Shown piece after piece: positions 52,450 to 62,017 of a DNA stretch of 64,000 bases (the stretch's first letter is position 1; every line of letters begins with the position of its first letter). The stretch lies in contig NZ_JTAM01000029.1 of NCBI RefSeq assembly GCF_000812565.1, positions 1 to 64,000 on the forward strand, in the 5' to 3' direction. The position numbers were made by a program, and so were the translations under genes. This DNA is from Flammeovirga sp. OC4 (lineage in GTDB: Bacteria; Bacteroidota; Bacteroidia; Cytophagales; Flammeovirgaceae). A model generated the notes under the pieces. That model saw nothing but the letters and a program-made list of their open reading frames with translations, made no database searches and had not been told where the DNA came from.

Positions 52450-54591
52450 ATGAGACAACAATTTCAATCATTATTTGGAATAGGAGTGCTGATGTGCATC
52501 TTCTTTTCCTGCACACCAAAACAACAAGAAGAAGTACAATTGACATCTAAAAATCCATTATTACAAGAGTGGGAAGGCCCATATGGTGGAGTTCCAGCTT
52601 TTGACAAAATGCAATTAAAAGATCTTCAAGGGGCCATTGAAGAAGGTATGGCAATGAAGTTGAAAGAACTTGATGTCATCGCCAATAACCCTGAAGCTCC
52701 AACTTTTGAGAATACAATTATTCCTTATGAAAAATCAGGAGCTCCGTTAGAAAGAGCTTTCACTTATTATGGAATTTGGAGAAGCAATGTTTCTTCACCT
52801 GAGTTGAGAGAAATCGCTAAAAAATTAGCTCCGAAGATTTCTGATTATTCTTCTAAAATTAAACAAAACGAGAAACTTTTCAAGCGTATCAAAGCAGTGT
52901 ACGAGGCTTCTCAAAAAGAACCTTTAGAAGAGGAAGCACAAAGAATTGTAGACTTGATCTACACTGGTTTTGTGATGGATGGTGCTGATCTGGATGCTGA
53001 AAAGAAAAAGCAATATGCTGCTATTGATAAACAATTATCTTCATTATACAACTCCTTCTCCAATAACGTATTGGCAGATGAGGAAAATTATGTTGTGTAT
53101 TTGAAGAAAAATCAACTAAGTGGCCTTCCTGAATCATTTGTAAAGTCAGCAGCAAAAACAGCTGAAGAAAAAGGTCATGCAGGTGAGTATGCGATCACAA
53201 ACACAAGATCTTCGATGGAGCCTTTCTTAATGTATTCAGATGAGAGAGACTTAAGAAAGCAGGTTTGGACGAACTACATCAAAAGAGGTGATAACAGAGA
53301 CGAACACGATAACAATAAAATCATCGCTGAAATTCTTCAATTAAGAGATGAAAGAGTAGCTCTATTGGGTTATGATAATTATGCTACTTGGAGATTGCAG
53401 AACAGAATGGCAAAAACGCCTGAGAATGCAATGGACTTGATGGAGAAAGTATGGGCGGCTTCTACCGCTAGAGTAAAAGAAGAAGTGGCCGATATGCAAA
53501 AAGTAGCGGATAAGCGTGGTGATAAAATCACTATTGAACCTTGGGACTACCGCTATTATGCTGAAAAAGTACGTAAAGCAAAGTATGACTTAGATTCTGA
53601 TGAGGTAAAACAATACCTTCAATTAGAAAAGTTAAGAGAGGCAATGTTCTTCGTAGCAGGTGAGTTATTTGAATTTGACTTCAAAGCTGTTGAAAAAGGG
53701 AAAGTACCGGTATTCCATGAAGATGTGAGAGTATGGGAGGTATTGGACAAAACTTCAGGAGATATTATTGGTTTATGGTACTTGGACCCTTACGCACGTA
53801 AAGGTAAGCGTTCAGGAGCATGGGCTACCACTTATAGAAGCTTTACTTCTTACCAAGGAGAGAAAATCGTATTGGCTTCTAATAACTCTAACTTTATCAA
53901 GCCTGCACCAGGTGAGGTATCATTAGTATCATGGAGTGATGCTGAAACATTCTTCCATGAGTTTGGTCACGCACTTCACTTCTTATCGGCGAATGTAAAG
54001 TATCCTACATCAAACAGTGGCGTGAGAGATTATACAGAGTTCCAATCGCAACTATTAGAGCGTTGGTTATCTACTGATAAAGTAATCAATGGTTTCTTAA
54101 CGCATCAAAAAACAGGTAAGCCAATGCCTAAATCATTAGTGAAGAAAATTGAAGCAGCAGCTTCGTTCAACCAAGGTTTCAACACTACAGAATACTTGGC
54201 TTCAGCATTAATGGATATGAAATATCATACTGTTGATCCTACAGGAATTGATCCAGTGAAATTTGAGAAGGAAACATTGACATCACTTGGAATGCCTAAA
54301 GAGATTGTGATGCGTCACCGTTCAACGCAATTCGGTCACGTCTTCTCAGGTGAGGGATATGCTGCAGCTTACTATGGCTATTTATGGGCAGACGTTTTAA
54401 CTTCAGATGCTGCTGAGGTTTTCGCGAATGCACCTGACGGTTTCTATGACAAGGAAGTAGCAGACAAATTAGTGAAATACTTATTTGCTCCAAGAAATGC
54501 GATAGAACCTGCCAAAGCTTATAGACTGTTTAGAGGCAGAGATGCTCATATTGAAGCACTCATGCGAGATAGAGGTTTTCCAACGAAATAA
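52450..54591 (+). CDS. dcp: M3-family metallopeptidase (dipeptidyl carboxypeptidase-like lipoprotein)
   Basis: The 713-residue protein has a lipoprotein signal (lipobox ending FFSC near C22) and an M3 peptidase domain. The zinc site HEFGHALHF (H503, E504, H507) and the downstream ligand region are intact, and the C-terminal segment contains HVFSGEGYAAAYYGYLWADV. The order and length fit Dcp/oligopeptidase A-like enzymes that trim short peptides. Lipid anchoring indicates action in the periplasm or at the outer membrane. It is monocistronic, and the following spacer carries a hairpin similar to the one near 4.65 kb. Confidence 0.92.
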   Translation: MRQQFQSLFGIGVLMCIFFSCTPKQQEEVQLTSKNPLLQEWEGPYGGVPAFDKMQLKDLQGAIEEGMAMKLKELDVIANNPEAPTFENTIIPYEKSGAPLERAFTYYGIWRSNVSSPELREIAKKLAPKISDYSSKIKQNEKLFKRIKAVYEASQKEPLEEEAQRIVDLIYTGFVMDGADLDAEKKKQYAAIDKQLSSLYNSFSNNVLADEENYVVYLKKNQLSGLPESFVKSAAKTAEEKGHAGEYAITNTRSSMEPFLMYSDERDLRKQVWTNYIKRGDNRDEHDNNKIIAEILQLRDERVALLGYDNYATWRLQNRMAKTPENAMDLMEKVWAASTARVKEEVADMQKVADKRGDKITIEPWDYRYYAEKVRKAKYDLDSDEVKQYLQLEKLREAMFFVAGELFEFDFKAVEKGKVPVFHEDVRVWEVLDKTSGDIIGLWYLDPYARKGKRSGAWATTYRSFTSYQGEKIVLASNNSNFIKPAPGEVSLVSWSDAETFFHEFGHALHFLSANVKYPTSNSGVRDYTEFQSQLLERWLSTDKVINGFLTHQKTGKPMPKSLVKKIEAAASFNQGFNTTEYLASALMDMKYHTVDPTGIDPVKFEKETLTSLGMPKEIVMRHRSTQFGHVFSGEGYAAAYYGYLWADVLTSDAAEVFANAPDGFYDKEVADKLVKYLFAPRNAIEPAKAYRLFRGRDAHIEALMRDRGFPTK

Positions 54592-54597
54592 TATTTT

Positions 54598-54629
54598 AGC
54601 AGTTATACAATTTCAAACGTGTAACTGCT
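54598..54629. repeat. Hairpin related to the repeat at 4635-4681
   Basis: AGCAGTTATAC (54598-54608) pairs with GTGTAACTGCT (54619-54629) with one G-T pair. The left arm and next two bases are identical to those of the 4.65-kb hairpin, although the loops differ. Confidence 0.6.
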
Positions 54630-54670
54630 TATTGTATATTTAGCGTTAGGCAGGATAAACAATAAAAAGA

Positions 54671-54715
54671 AAGAGGGAAGAGAAAGTTTAAATTTAAAAC
54701 TTTCTCTTCCCTCTT
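54671..54715. terminator. Strong terminator downstream of recQ
   Basis: A perfect 19-bp stem (54671-54689 and 54697-54715) with a 7-nt loop is followed on the minus strand by TCTTTTTATTG. It may also stop plus-strand transcription from the M3 peptidase gene. Confidence 0.88.
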
Positions 54716-54741
54716 ATTTCATATATCCTTTATTGAAAGAA

Positions 54742-56916
54742 TTACATTGCCACCTCAGACAAGAATTTTACTCTCACTAGGCGAATTTCATCCTCACCGA
54801 TGTCCTCATCCAATTCATCATAAGCATCGTCCAATTCGTCCGTTTCAGCACTCATGAAGTAATCATAGATTTCATCCAATCGTTCCTCATCCATGATCGT
54901 ATCGATATAATAGTCGAGATTCAGTTTAGTTCCCGAATCCACGATATTTTCGATTTCATCTAGCACATCATCAAAAGATATTTTTAATGACTCAGCGATG
55001 TCTTCAATATCCTGTTTACGGTCGATTTGCTGAATGATAGCAATCTTTGCTTTAGACTTGTTGACAGTACTTTTGACCACTACATCTTTAGCCGTAGTGA
55101 TTTCGTTCTGCTCCACATAATCTTGAATGATGTCTAGGAATGGCTTGCCAAATTTCTTTGCTTTACCTGCACCAACACCATTGATTTGCATCAATTCTTC
55201 GTTAGTCACAGGGTAGGTAGTTGCCATTTCTTCCAAAGAAGGTTCTTGGAAGATCGCATAAGGAGGAATACCTTTTTGATGAGCGATTTTCTTTCTTTTC
55301 GCTTTCAGAATATCAAAAAGCTCCTTGTCAAATGCATTGGTTACCACAGCTTCCTCATTGAGAGCTTCCAATTCAGAAGGCCATTGGTAATCCTGAGTAT
55401 ATTCTATATCAAAAGGACGTTTTTCAAAATCCTTTCCTTTTTCTGTAATACGGATGATTGTAATTTGATCAACATCCTTCGCTAAGAAGCCATTAATCAT
55501 CGATTGACGGATGATAGACTCCCAATGTTTGTTATCAAACTCACTTCCTTTACTGAAAGACTTTAAATCAAAATGATTGTAGCTTTCCACATAGTCTGTA
55601 CGAGTACCTGTAAGTACATCACAGATATGCTCAATACCAAAACGTTCTTCGGTTTCCTCAACTGCTTTTAAGGCTAGTAAAATCTGATCTTTAGCATTGA
55701 ATGAAGAATGCTTCGCTTTACAGTTATCACAGTGCCCACAATTTTCTTCAACATGTTCACCAAAGTAGTGAAGTAATTGCTTGGTTCTACAGACAGAAGA
55801 GTAAGCATAGTAGCTCATTTCCTGAAGGAGGATATGTACATTTTCTCTCTCTGTAATTGATTTATCTTTATGGAATTTTTCCAATTTTGAGATGTCTTCA
55901 GGACTGAAGAGCATCATACAGTAAGATTCCAATCCATCTCTACCGGCTCTACCTGTTTCTTGGTAATACCCTTCTAATGATTTTGGAGCATCATAGTGTA
56001 CTACAAAACGAACATCAGGTTTGTCAATACCCATACCAAATGCAATTGTGGCTACAATCACATCGCAATCTTCGTTCAAGAAGGCATCTTGATTGCCCAT
56101 CCTCAGAGAAGATTCCATACCAGCGTGATAAGGAAGAGCATTAATACCATTGATTCTCAAAAACTCCGCTACTTCCTCTACCTTTTTACGGCTGAGACAG
56201 TAGATAATTCCTGATTTGTTCTGATGTTTTCTAATGAACTTGATCAGCTGTACCTTAGGGTCTTTCTTGGGGTGAATTTCATAAAATAAGTTGTCCCTAT
56301 GGAAAGAAGATAAGAAGATGTTGGCATCTTCCATTCTAAGGTTTTTCTGAATATCTGCTCTTACTTTAGGAGTAGCTGTTGCAGTAAGTGCAATGATTGG
56401 CAAGTCGCCAATTTCTTCTATAATTTGTTTTATCCTTCTGTACTCAGGCCTAAAATCATGTCCCCACTCAGAAATACAGTGAGCTTCATCAATAGCGATG
56501 AAAGAAATATTGGACTGTTTTAGAAGTTCAATATTATCAGGTTTTGTTAATGATTCAGGAGCAACATAAAGCAGTTTCGTCTTTCCCTCCAAAGTCTCTT
56601 TCTTCACCCTATTTGATTCGCTTTTACTTAATGTTGAATTAAGAAAGCTAGCATTAACTCCTAAAGCCTGAAGTTGATCTACTTGGTTTTTCATTAATGC
56701 GATTAAAGGAGAAATCACAATTGTGGTTCCTTCTTTCATTACCGCGGGTAACTGATAACAAAGAGATTTTCCAGCACCAGTAGGCATAATTACAAAAGTA
56801 TTTTTGCCATCTAAAATATGCTGTATAATCATTTCCTGGTTTCCACGGAACTGATTATAACCGAATACCTCCTTTAATTTATCTTTTAACGGTGATTGTA
56901 CATTCGTACTTGCCAT
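54742..56916 (-). CDS. recQ: ATP-dependent DNA helicase RecQ
   Basis: The 724-residue protein has helicase motifs MPTGAGKSLCYQLP (Walker A, about 41-54), AIDEAHCISEWGHDFR (DEAH box), TATATPKVR, and motif VI QETGRAGRDG. The RecQ zinc site follows as C-R-T-K-Q and CGHCDNC. A winged-helix RQC domain and an HRDC domain (about 535-615, with INGVGAGKAKKFG) come next, then a C-terminal helical and acidic region of about 100 residues with a DELDDAYDELDEDIGED run. It unwinds recombination and repair intermediates. The acidic end is longer than in the E. coli enzyme. Confidence 0.95.
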   Translation of the reverse strand: MASTNVQSPLKDKLKEVFGYNQFRGNQEMIIQHILDGKNTFVIMPTGAGKSLCYQLPAVMKEGTTIVISPLIALMKNQVDQLQALGVNASFLNSTLSKSESNRVKKETLEGKTKLLYVAPESLTKPDNIELLKQSNISFIAIDEAHCISEWGHDFRPEYRRIKQIIEEIGDLPIIALTATATPKVRADIQKNLRMEDANIFLSSFHRDNLFYEIHPKKDPKVQLIKFIRKHQNKSGIIYCLSRKKVEEVAEFLRINGINALPYHAGMESSLRMGNQDAFLNEDCDVIVATIAFGMGIDKPDVRFVVHYDAPKSLEGYYQETGRAGRDGLESYCMMLFSPEDISKLEKFHKDKSITERENVHILLQEMSYYAYSSVCRTKQLLHYFGEHVEENCGHCDNCKAKHSSFNAKDQILLALKAVEETEERFGIEHICDVLTGTRTDYVESYNHFDLKSFSKGSEFDNKHWESIIRQSMINGFLAKDVDQITIIRITEKGKDFEKRPFDIEYTQDYQWPSELEALNEEAVVTNAFDKELFDILKAKRKKIAHQKGIPPYAIFQEPSLEEMATTYPVTNEELMQINGVGAGKAKKFGKPFLDIIQDYVEQNEITTAKDVVVKSTVNKSKAKIAIIQQIDRKQDIEDIAESLKISFDDVLDEIENIVDSGTKLNLDYYIDTIMDEERLDEIYDYFMSAETDELDDAYDELDEDIGEDEIRLVRVKFLSEVAM

Positions 56917-57301
56917 ATGCTATTTCAAAATAAATTATCTATATAAGATGTATAAATAATTGGATGCTTTAAAAATTCTGTGTCTGTATAGATGAATACT
57001 AAAAGTATTGTAGCTTCAATCCTATTGTTTATATGAATATACAAAAACACTATTAGTTTTCATAGTAGTTATTCGTAACCAAATTATAATAGATGCTATT
57101 GTTATTTCAATATTCAAGCCCTCAACATTGAAGGTGAGAATATTATGATAATTCTGAATAAGATTACAAATAGAAAAAATCCAATAAAATATACTTCTGT
57201 TCCAACTTTAGTAATGTAATATTACAAAAAAAGCCTACATTTTTTCAATGTAGGCTTCTTAAATATTGGTTGAAATATCAATATTGGCTGTTAATCAAGG
57301 A
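56917..57301. other. Intergenic region between recQ and the signal-transduction operon
   Basis: The 385 bp contain the recQ promoter region on the left and the operon terminator at 57231-57257 on the right. The middle is A/T-rich with no coding frame or repeat that I can support. Confidence 0.6.
57231..57257 (-). terminator. Terminator of the miaA-signalling operon
   Basis: A perfect 11-bp stem (AAGCCTACATT/AATGTAGGCTT) with a 5-nt loop is followed on the minus strand by TTTTTGTAATATT. It lies 44 bp after the last stop. Confidence 0.85.
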
Positions 57302-58354
57302 CTAATGACTTAATCTTTCTAACCTTGGTAAATTGATAATTGTGATATTCTTATCCTTGATCTCAATCAATTTTTCGTCTTTAAAATCAGATAAAGTACG
57401 AATCAATGTTTCTTTTGCAGTACCCACGATTTTCGCCAAGTCATCTCTTGTGATTGACATTCTTTCGTTTGGTCCTTGTTGATAACGCTTATCCAATTGA
57501 AGTAATACTTCAGCAACACGTTGTCTCACCGAACCGTAAGCTAGTTTTAATAGCTTTTCTTCTTGTTCGATGACTTCTTTCGTAAGTAGCTTAATGAAAG
57601 CATGTGAAACGTCTCTGTTATTGTGGATTAATGAGAAGAAATCTTCCTTAGGGATCATGGTGATTTCACATTCCTCTAGTACCATTGCACTTTCAGGGTA
57701 AGTGACATCTTTCAATAAAGCCACATAACCTAAAAACTCACCAGGACCGTGAATACCTGTGATGTATTCTTTACCGTCTTCGTTTGTTTTATAAGTTTTT
57801 ACTTTACCGCTTACGATCTGTAAAAGTGCGTTTGGATGATCTCCTTCATAAAACAATACACTTTTCTTTTTGTAAGTACGTGATTTTCTATTTTCAGAAA
57901 GTTTATCCAAATTATTCATTCCTCTAGCATCGCTGATAAATGAATCAAACCCTTCAGGAGATTGCTCATAATGCTTACGAACAGTATCTGATTTTTTCAA
58001 TCGGCTTTCAATTGCATCAAGAAGCTCAACATCATCAAATGGTTTAGCAATGTAGTCATCAGCACCGTGGCTCATTCCTTTTCTGAAATCCGTTTTTTCA
58101 GCTTTAGCTGTTAAGAAAATGAAAGGAATACTAGCAGTATTAGGGTCTTTAGATAAAGCAAACAATACACCATAACCATCTAATTCAGGCATCATAATAT
58201 CACAAATAATCAAGTCGGGGCTTGATGTTCTTGCTTTTTCAACGCCTACCTTACCATTGTCAGCTGTAATTACTTCGTAATTTGATAATTCTAGAATTTC
58301 CGACGTGTTTTCACGCATTTCTAAATTATCCTCTATCAATAGTATTTTTTTCAT
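57302..58354 (-). CDS. Response regulator with receiver, cNMP-binding and Crp-type HTH domains
   Basis: From the preferred start the 350-residue protein has a receiver domain (1-120; acidic pocket E8-D9, phosphoacceptor D52, Lys104), a cyclic-nucleotide-type beta-roll (about 150-265; FYEGDHPNALLQIVSGKVK and GPGEFLGYVALL) and a Crp/FNR winged helix (about 270-345; ITRDDLAKIVGTAKETLIRTL). It should be a DNA-binding output that combines phosphorylation with effector binding. An ATG at 58432 would overlap the upstream kinase gene by over 100 bp, whereas 58354 gives a 29-bp overlap. It is the last gene of the operon. Confidence 0.9.
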   Translation of the reverse strand: MKKILLIEDNLEMRENTSEILELSNYEVITADNGKVGVEKARTSSPDLIICDIMMPELDGYGVLFALSKDPNTASIPFIFLTAKAEKTDFRKGMSHGADDYIAKPFDDVELLDAIESRLKKSDTVRKHYEQSPEGFDSFISDARGMNNLDKLSENRKSRTYKKKSVLFYEGDHPNALLQIVSGKVKTYKTNEDGKEYITGIHGPGEFLGYVALLKDVTYPESAMVLEECEITMIPKEDFFSLIHNNRDVSHAFIKLLTKEVIEQEEKLLKLAYGSVRQRVAEVLLQLDKRYQQGPNERMSITRDDLAKIVGTAKETLIRTLSDFKDEKLIEIKDKNITIINLPRLERLSH

Positions 58355-60014
58355 TTGGAATAAACTTTTTCGGTATTTTAATTGAGAATGTTGTACCCAC
58401 GTCTTCTTTACTCTCGAAGGAGATTGAGCCATTCAGCATTTCTATATATTTCGTCACGATATTGAGTCCAAGGCCAGTCCCTTGAATATTGATTGCATTT
58501 TCAGCTCTAAAGAATCGATCAAATAGGTGAACTTGATCTTTCTCTGGAATTCCCATCCCTTCGTCTTTAATGCTCACACGTAGCTCATTTTCGTCTATGC
58601 ATGAATCTACCCAAATCCTATCTCCAATACCAGAGTATTTGATGGCGTTTGATAGTAAATTTATAATAATATTTTTCAGAATCTGAGGGTCAGTTTTAAA
58701 CTGAGAAATTCCCTCATGATTAATGATAATTTTTTGTCCTTGTTTAGTAACAGAAGACATTTCATCGCACAAGTTTTCAATGTAAGAATCTATATCTATC
58801 GTAGATTGATGTACAAATGCCTTACCTTCCTCTAATTTACTAATAGAAAGGAAATCATTCAAGATTTGTGTAAGATTATTAACGCTTGACTTGATACGTT
58901 TGATGTGTTTCTCTTTTTTCTCCTCGTGTTCCGGTAAATTGTAGCGGGAAATCAGTGAAACAGAAGACATTATTGTGCTAAGAGGAGTTCTGAATTCATG
59001 TGAAGCCATAGATACAAATCTACTCTTCAGCTCATTCAGTTGACGCTCCTTGGTCAAAGCTTTGCGTATCTCTTCTTCTGCTTTAGTTTGTTGTGTGATA
59101 TTGAGCATCACAACAAGTACTTGTTTTGTTTGCTGTCTACTATTCTTGATCGGTACAATGATCGTAGAGTAGTTGAGATTTTTATATTTAAATTCAAAAA
59201 TAACTTCTTCTCCCGTGTTGATGACACCCTGTGCGAGTTTGAAACATTTTTGATATTCTTCTATTCTTGAAGGGTCATTTTCTGATAAGAACTTAAAGAA
59301 CTTAGCACCAACAATGCGATCGGCATCTAAATCCAAATCTTTAAAACCAGTACCATCAGCAAAAAGATAATTTAAGTTTTCATCTAATACCGAGATCAGC
59401 CCATAAGGGAAATTATGAGCAATGATTTTATAAATAGCCTGACTTTTTACAAGTTCTTCTTCTGCTTTTTTACGTTCGAAGATCTGAAGCTCCAAGTCTT
59501 CGTTAGAGCGTTGCAAGGTTTTGATTGCATTGTCCAACTGACGAGTTCTATCTTGTACTCTCTGCTCCAGTTTTTCATTCAGCTCTTGAATGTGGTTTAA
59601 ATGCTTACTGTGCAGTATACTGTGACGAATAGCTCTTTCCAGTTGTTGAGGTGTGATTTGTCCTTTTACAAGGTAATCTGATGCACCTGCCACCATGGCT
59701 TGTTCATCGACTTTCACATCTCCTTGTCCTGTCAACAGTATAAATGGTTTAAAAGGGTGGTCTTTTAGACACTCAATGATAAGGTCTAATCCACTTTTAG
59801 CACCTAAAAGATAATCTACAATGTAGACGTCATGGTTTCCTTCACTAACGATTTCAACAGCATCGTCATAGTTAGCGACCCAATCAAGCTCATAGCTTCT
59901 GAAAGGTATATCATCCAGTACATCTTCGGTAATGATATAATCATCTTCGTCATCATCGATGAGAAGCACCTTCACTATTTGATTATGCGGATCAGTATGT
60001 TGTGAAAAAGGCAT
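58326..60014 (-). CDS. Hybrid sensor: receiver-PAS-histidine kinase
   Basis: The 562-residue cytosolic protein has an N-terminal receiver (about 14-135; DDD acidic pocket, phosphoacceptor D67), a coiled-coil linker (about 145-195), a PAS domain (about 200-320) and a HisKA/HATPase core. The H box is MASHEFRTPLSTI with His339, and the ATP-binding region shows NLLSNAIKYS, DEGMGIP and GTGLGLNI. There is no membrane segment. ATG at 60014 follows the previous stop by 14 bp and is preferred over one at 60059. It probably receives phosphate from, or passes it to, the adjacent kinase and receivers. Confidence 0.9.
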   Translation of the reverse strand: MPFSQHTDPHNQIVKVLLIDDDEDDYIITEDVLDDIPFRSYELDWVANYDDAVEIVSEGNHDVYIVDYLLGAKSGLDLIIECLKDHPFKPFILLTGQGDVKVDEQAMVAGASDYLVKGQITPQQLERAIRHSILHSKHLNHIQELNEKLEQRVQDRTRQLDNAIKTLQRSNEDLELQIFERKKAEEELVKSQAIYKIIAHNFPYGLISVLDENLNYLFADGTGFKDLDLDADRIVGAKFFKFLSENDPSRIEEYQKCFKLAQGVINTGEEVIFEFKYKNLNYSTIIVPIKNSRQQTKQVLVVMLNITQQTKAEEEIRKALTKERQLNELKSRFVSMASHEFRTPLSTIMSSVSLISRYNLPEHEEKKEKHIKRIKSSVNNLTQILNDFLSISKLEEGKAFVHQSTIDIDSYIENLCDEMSSVTKQGQKIIINHEGISQFKTDPQILKNIIINLLSNAIKYSGIGDRIWVDSCIDENELRVSIKDEGMGIPEKDQVHLFDRFFRAENAINIQGTGLGLNIVTKYIEMLNGSISFESKEDVGTTFSIKIPKKFIPNEKNTIDRG

Positions 60015-60028
60015 AAATTCTAAAACTA

Positions 60029-60472
60029 TTAATGAGGTAATCTTACCACTTGAAACCAATACTTGTTGAGTGATTCAACAACTTCAACCATGGATTCAAA
60101 AGTTACCGGCTTAGTAATAAACGAGCTGACCCCTAAGTTATAAGTTTTTATGACATCTTCTTCATCATTTGAAGTTGTTAATACAACTACAGGTATTTTT
60201 TTTAGGTGAACGTTATCTTTAATCTCTTTTAAGCACTCTCTACCGTCTTTTTTCGGCATATTCAAGTCCAATAGAATGAGATCTGGAGTTGGAAATTTTT
60301 TGTTGTCGCTGAATTTTCCAGAGTTTTGTAAATAGTCCATTAGTTGTTCTCCATCTTCAACAAATTGAAGTTGAACAGAAAGGTTACTGGCTTCAAAGGC
60401 TTCTTCAAAAGCTTCTTCGGTGAGCATACGATCTTCTGGATCATCATCAGCGTAAAGAACGGTAGTTGTCAT
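60029..60472 (-). CDS. Single-domain response regulator (CheY/Rcp1-like)
   Basis: The 147-residue protein is a stand-alone receiver with acidic residues D9-D11, phosphoacceptor D69 in LLDLNMPKKDG, Thr/Ser in VLTTSN and Lys near 121 in FITKP. The extended loop between strands resembles Rcp1-type regulators that partner phytochrome-like kinases. The kinase immediately upstream has the matching SSHDLQEPLRKI H box. It has no output domain, so it likely shuttles phosphate within the four-protein relay. Confidence 0.9.
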   Translation of the reverse strand: MTTTVLYADDDPEDRMLTEEAFEEAFEASNLSVQLQFVEDGEQLMDYLQNSGKFSDNKKFPTPDLILLDLNMPKKDGRECLKEIKDNVHLKKIPVVVLTTSNDEEDVIKTYNLGVSSFITKPVTFESMVEVVESLNKYWFQVVRLPH

Positions 60473-60523
60473 GAATACTCTATTATTAAGTGTAAAAAAT
60501 CTGAAAGTTATAGATTTACTTAT

Positions 60524-62014
60524 TTATTCTTCTTCTAGGTCTGTCCTAAGTGTAAAGGTGAAAGTCGTTCCTTTTCCAATCTGACTGCTTGCGGTGATGT
60601 CACCACCGTGACGTTGTGTAATTTTTTTACAAATAGCCAAACCGATACCAGAACCGTTGTATTTCCTTCCTTCCAATCGTTGAAAAATTTGGAAGATACG
60701 TTCGCTGTACTTATCGTCAAAACCAATACCATTATCCGAAATGGAAATCTCAATTTCATTGGGTTTTGTTTCATCGAAGCTGGAATCAATTCTGATCTGA
60801 GGAGCAGTGTCTTCGTTTCTAAATTTTATAGCATTCGAAATGAGATTTTGAAAAAGTTGTCTTAGCTGAGTTATATCTCCTTTGATTGTTGGAAGTTCTA
60901 CGGTACGAATTACCGCTTCTGATTCATTAATTGCAATTTCAAGATCGGAAATAACATCTCTTAACACTTCATTGAGATTGATCTCTTCAAAAGGCTTTGC
61001 TTTTGAGGATATTCTGGAGAATCTTAATAAATCTGTAATGAGCTGTTGCATTCTCTCTGCAGAGTTCAACATCCTGTTGATATAGTCTTGTCCTTTTGGA
61101 GAGAGGTTTTCTTTTTCTTTTTTGCTTAAGCGATCACCAAATGCTCGAATTTTTCTTAACGGTTCTTGTAAGTCATGTGAGCTCACATAGGCAAAGTCTT
61201 CCAATTCTCTGTTTTTGAGAATCAATTCTTGCATGTATTGCTTCACTTTCTGCTCGTTTTCAACACGCTCCGTTACATCTTCAGCAAAAATAATGATACC
61301 ATTAATTTGATTATCGCTGTTGTACCAAGGGTGTGCTTCCCATTCTATCCAAATATTGCTAAGGTCAACACGGTCAATGTAATCCATTTGAACACCAGAC
61401 TTATCACCTTTTAGTACCTTGTCAAATACCTCATACCATCGCTGTTGGAAATTTGGTAATGTTTCCTGAATCGTTTTTCCCTCTAAGTTTACAGTTACAC
61501 CTAAGGTTTTCTTCCATCTGTTACTAGCAATGAGATAAGTTAAATCCTTATCGAGCATAGCAATAGCAGCAGGGGCATAGTCAGCATAGTACTCCAACAA
61601 TTGCTGTTGTTTTACAACTTGAAGTTCGACATTTTTCCTTTTGGTGATATCATTCACAAAAGCAGCTACGTGAAACTCATCCTCAATCATCATATGACTG
61701 ATACTCACTTCCACATAAAAAACTTCTTTACTTTTCTTTTGGGCAATAAACTCTTTTCCAAGTCCCATCGGTCTCACTTCAGGTTTTTCAAAGTAAGCGT
61801 TTCTTAATCCCTTATGCATTTTTTTGATAGCATCAGGAAGCAACGTTTCCAAGTCTCGGCCAATTAATTCCCCTTCTTCGTAACCAAAAATGGTACATCC
61901 CATTGGGTTCATTGCCACAATTTCGCCTTTCTTATTACAGATAATAATTCCCTCAGAAGCGGCATAAAATAAAGGGGAAAGGAAGTTGTTTTGTTCTAAT
62001 ATTTTTGATGACAT
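60524..62014 (-). CDS. PAS-PAS sensor histidine kinase
   Basis: The 496-residue cytosolic kinase has two PAS domains (about 10-130, containing NPMGCTIFGYEEGELIG; and about 140-255, containing AIAMLDKDLTYLIASNRW). A HisKA domain follows with His280 in SSHDLQEPLRKIRAFG, then a HATPase with NLISNAIKFRN, DNGIGFD and GSGIGLAICKKI. The H box is of the bacteriophytochrome-associated type, although no chromophore-binding GAF domain is present. Its ATG lies 3 bp after the miaA stop, so it is co-transcribed with miaA and followed by the receiver gene. Confidence 0.92.
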   Translation of the reverse strand: MSSKILEQNNFLSPLFYAASEGIIICNKKGEIVAMNPMGCTIFGYEEGELIGRDLETLLPDAIKKMHKGLRNAYFEKPEVRPMGLGKEFIAQKKSKEVFYVEVSISHMMIEDEFHVAAFVNDITKRKNVELQVVKQQQLLEYYADYAPAAIAMLDKDLTYLIASNRWKKTLGVTVNLEGKTIQETLPNFQQRWYEVFDKVLKGDKSGVQMDYIDRVDLSNIWIEWEAHPWYNSDNQINGIIIFAEDVTERVENEQKVKQYMQELILKNRELEDFAYVSSHDLQEPLRKIRAFGDRLSKKEKENLSPKGQDYINRMLNSAERMQQLITDLLRFSRISSKAKPFEEINLNEVLRDVISDLEIAINESEAVIRTVELPTIKGDITQLRQLFQNLISNAIKFRNEDTAPQIRIDSSFDETKPNEIEISISDNGIGFDDKYSERIFQIFQRLEGRKYNGSGIGLAICKKITQRHGGDITASSQIGKGTTFTFTLRTDLEEE

Positions 62015-62017
62015 GAC

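Noticed and set aside
58355-58432. Longer start for the receiver-Crp protein at 58432
   Set aside because: It would overlap the upstream kinase gene by more than 100 bp and place 26 unrelated residues ahead of the receiver fold.
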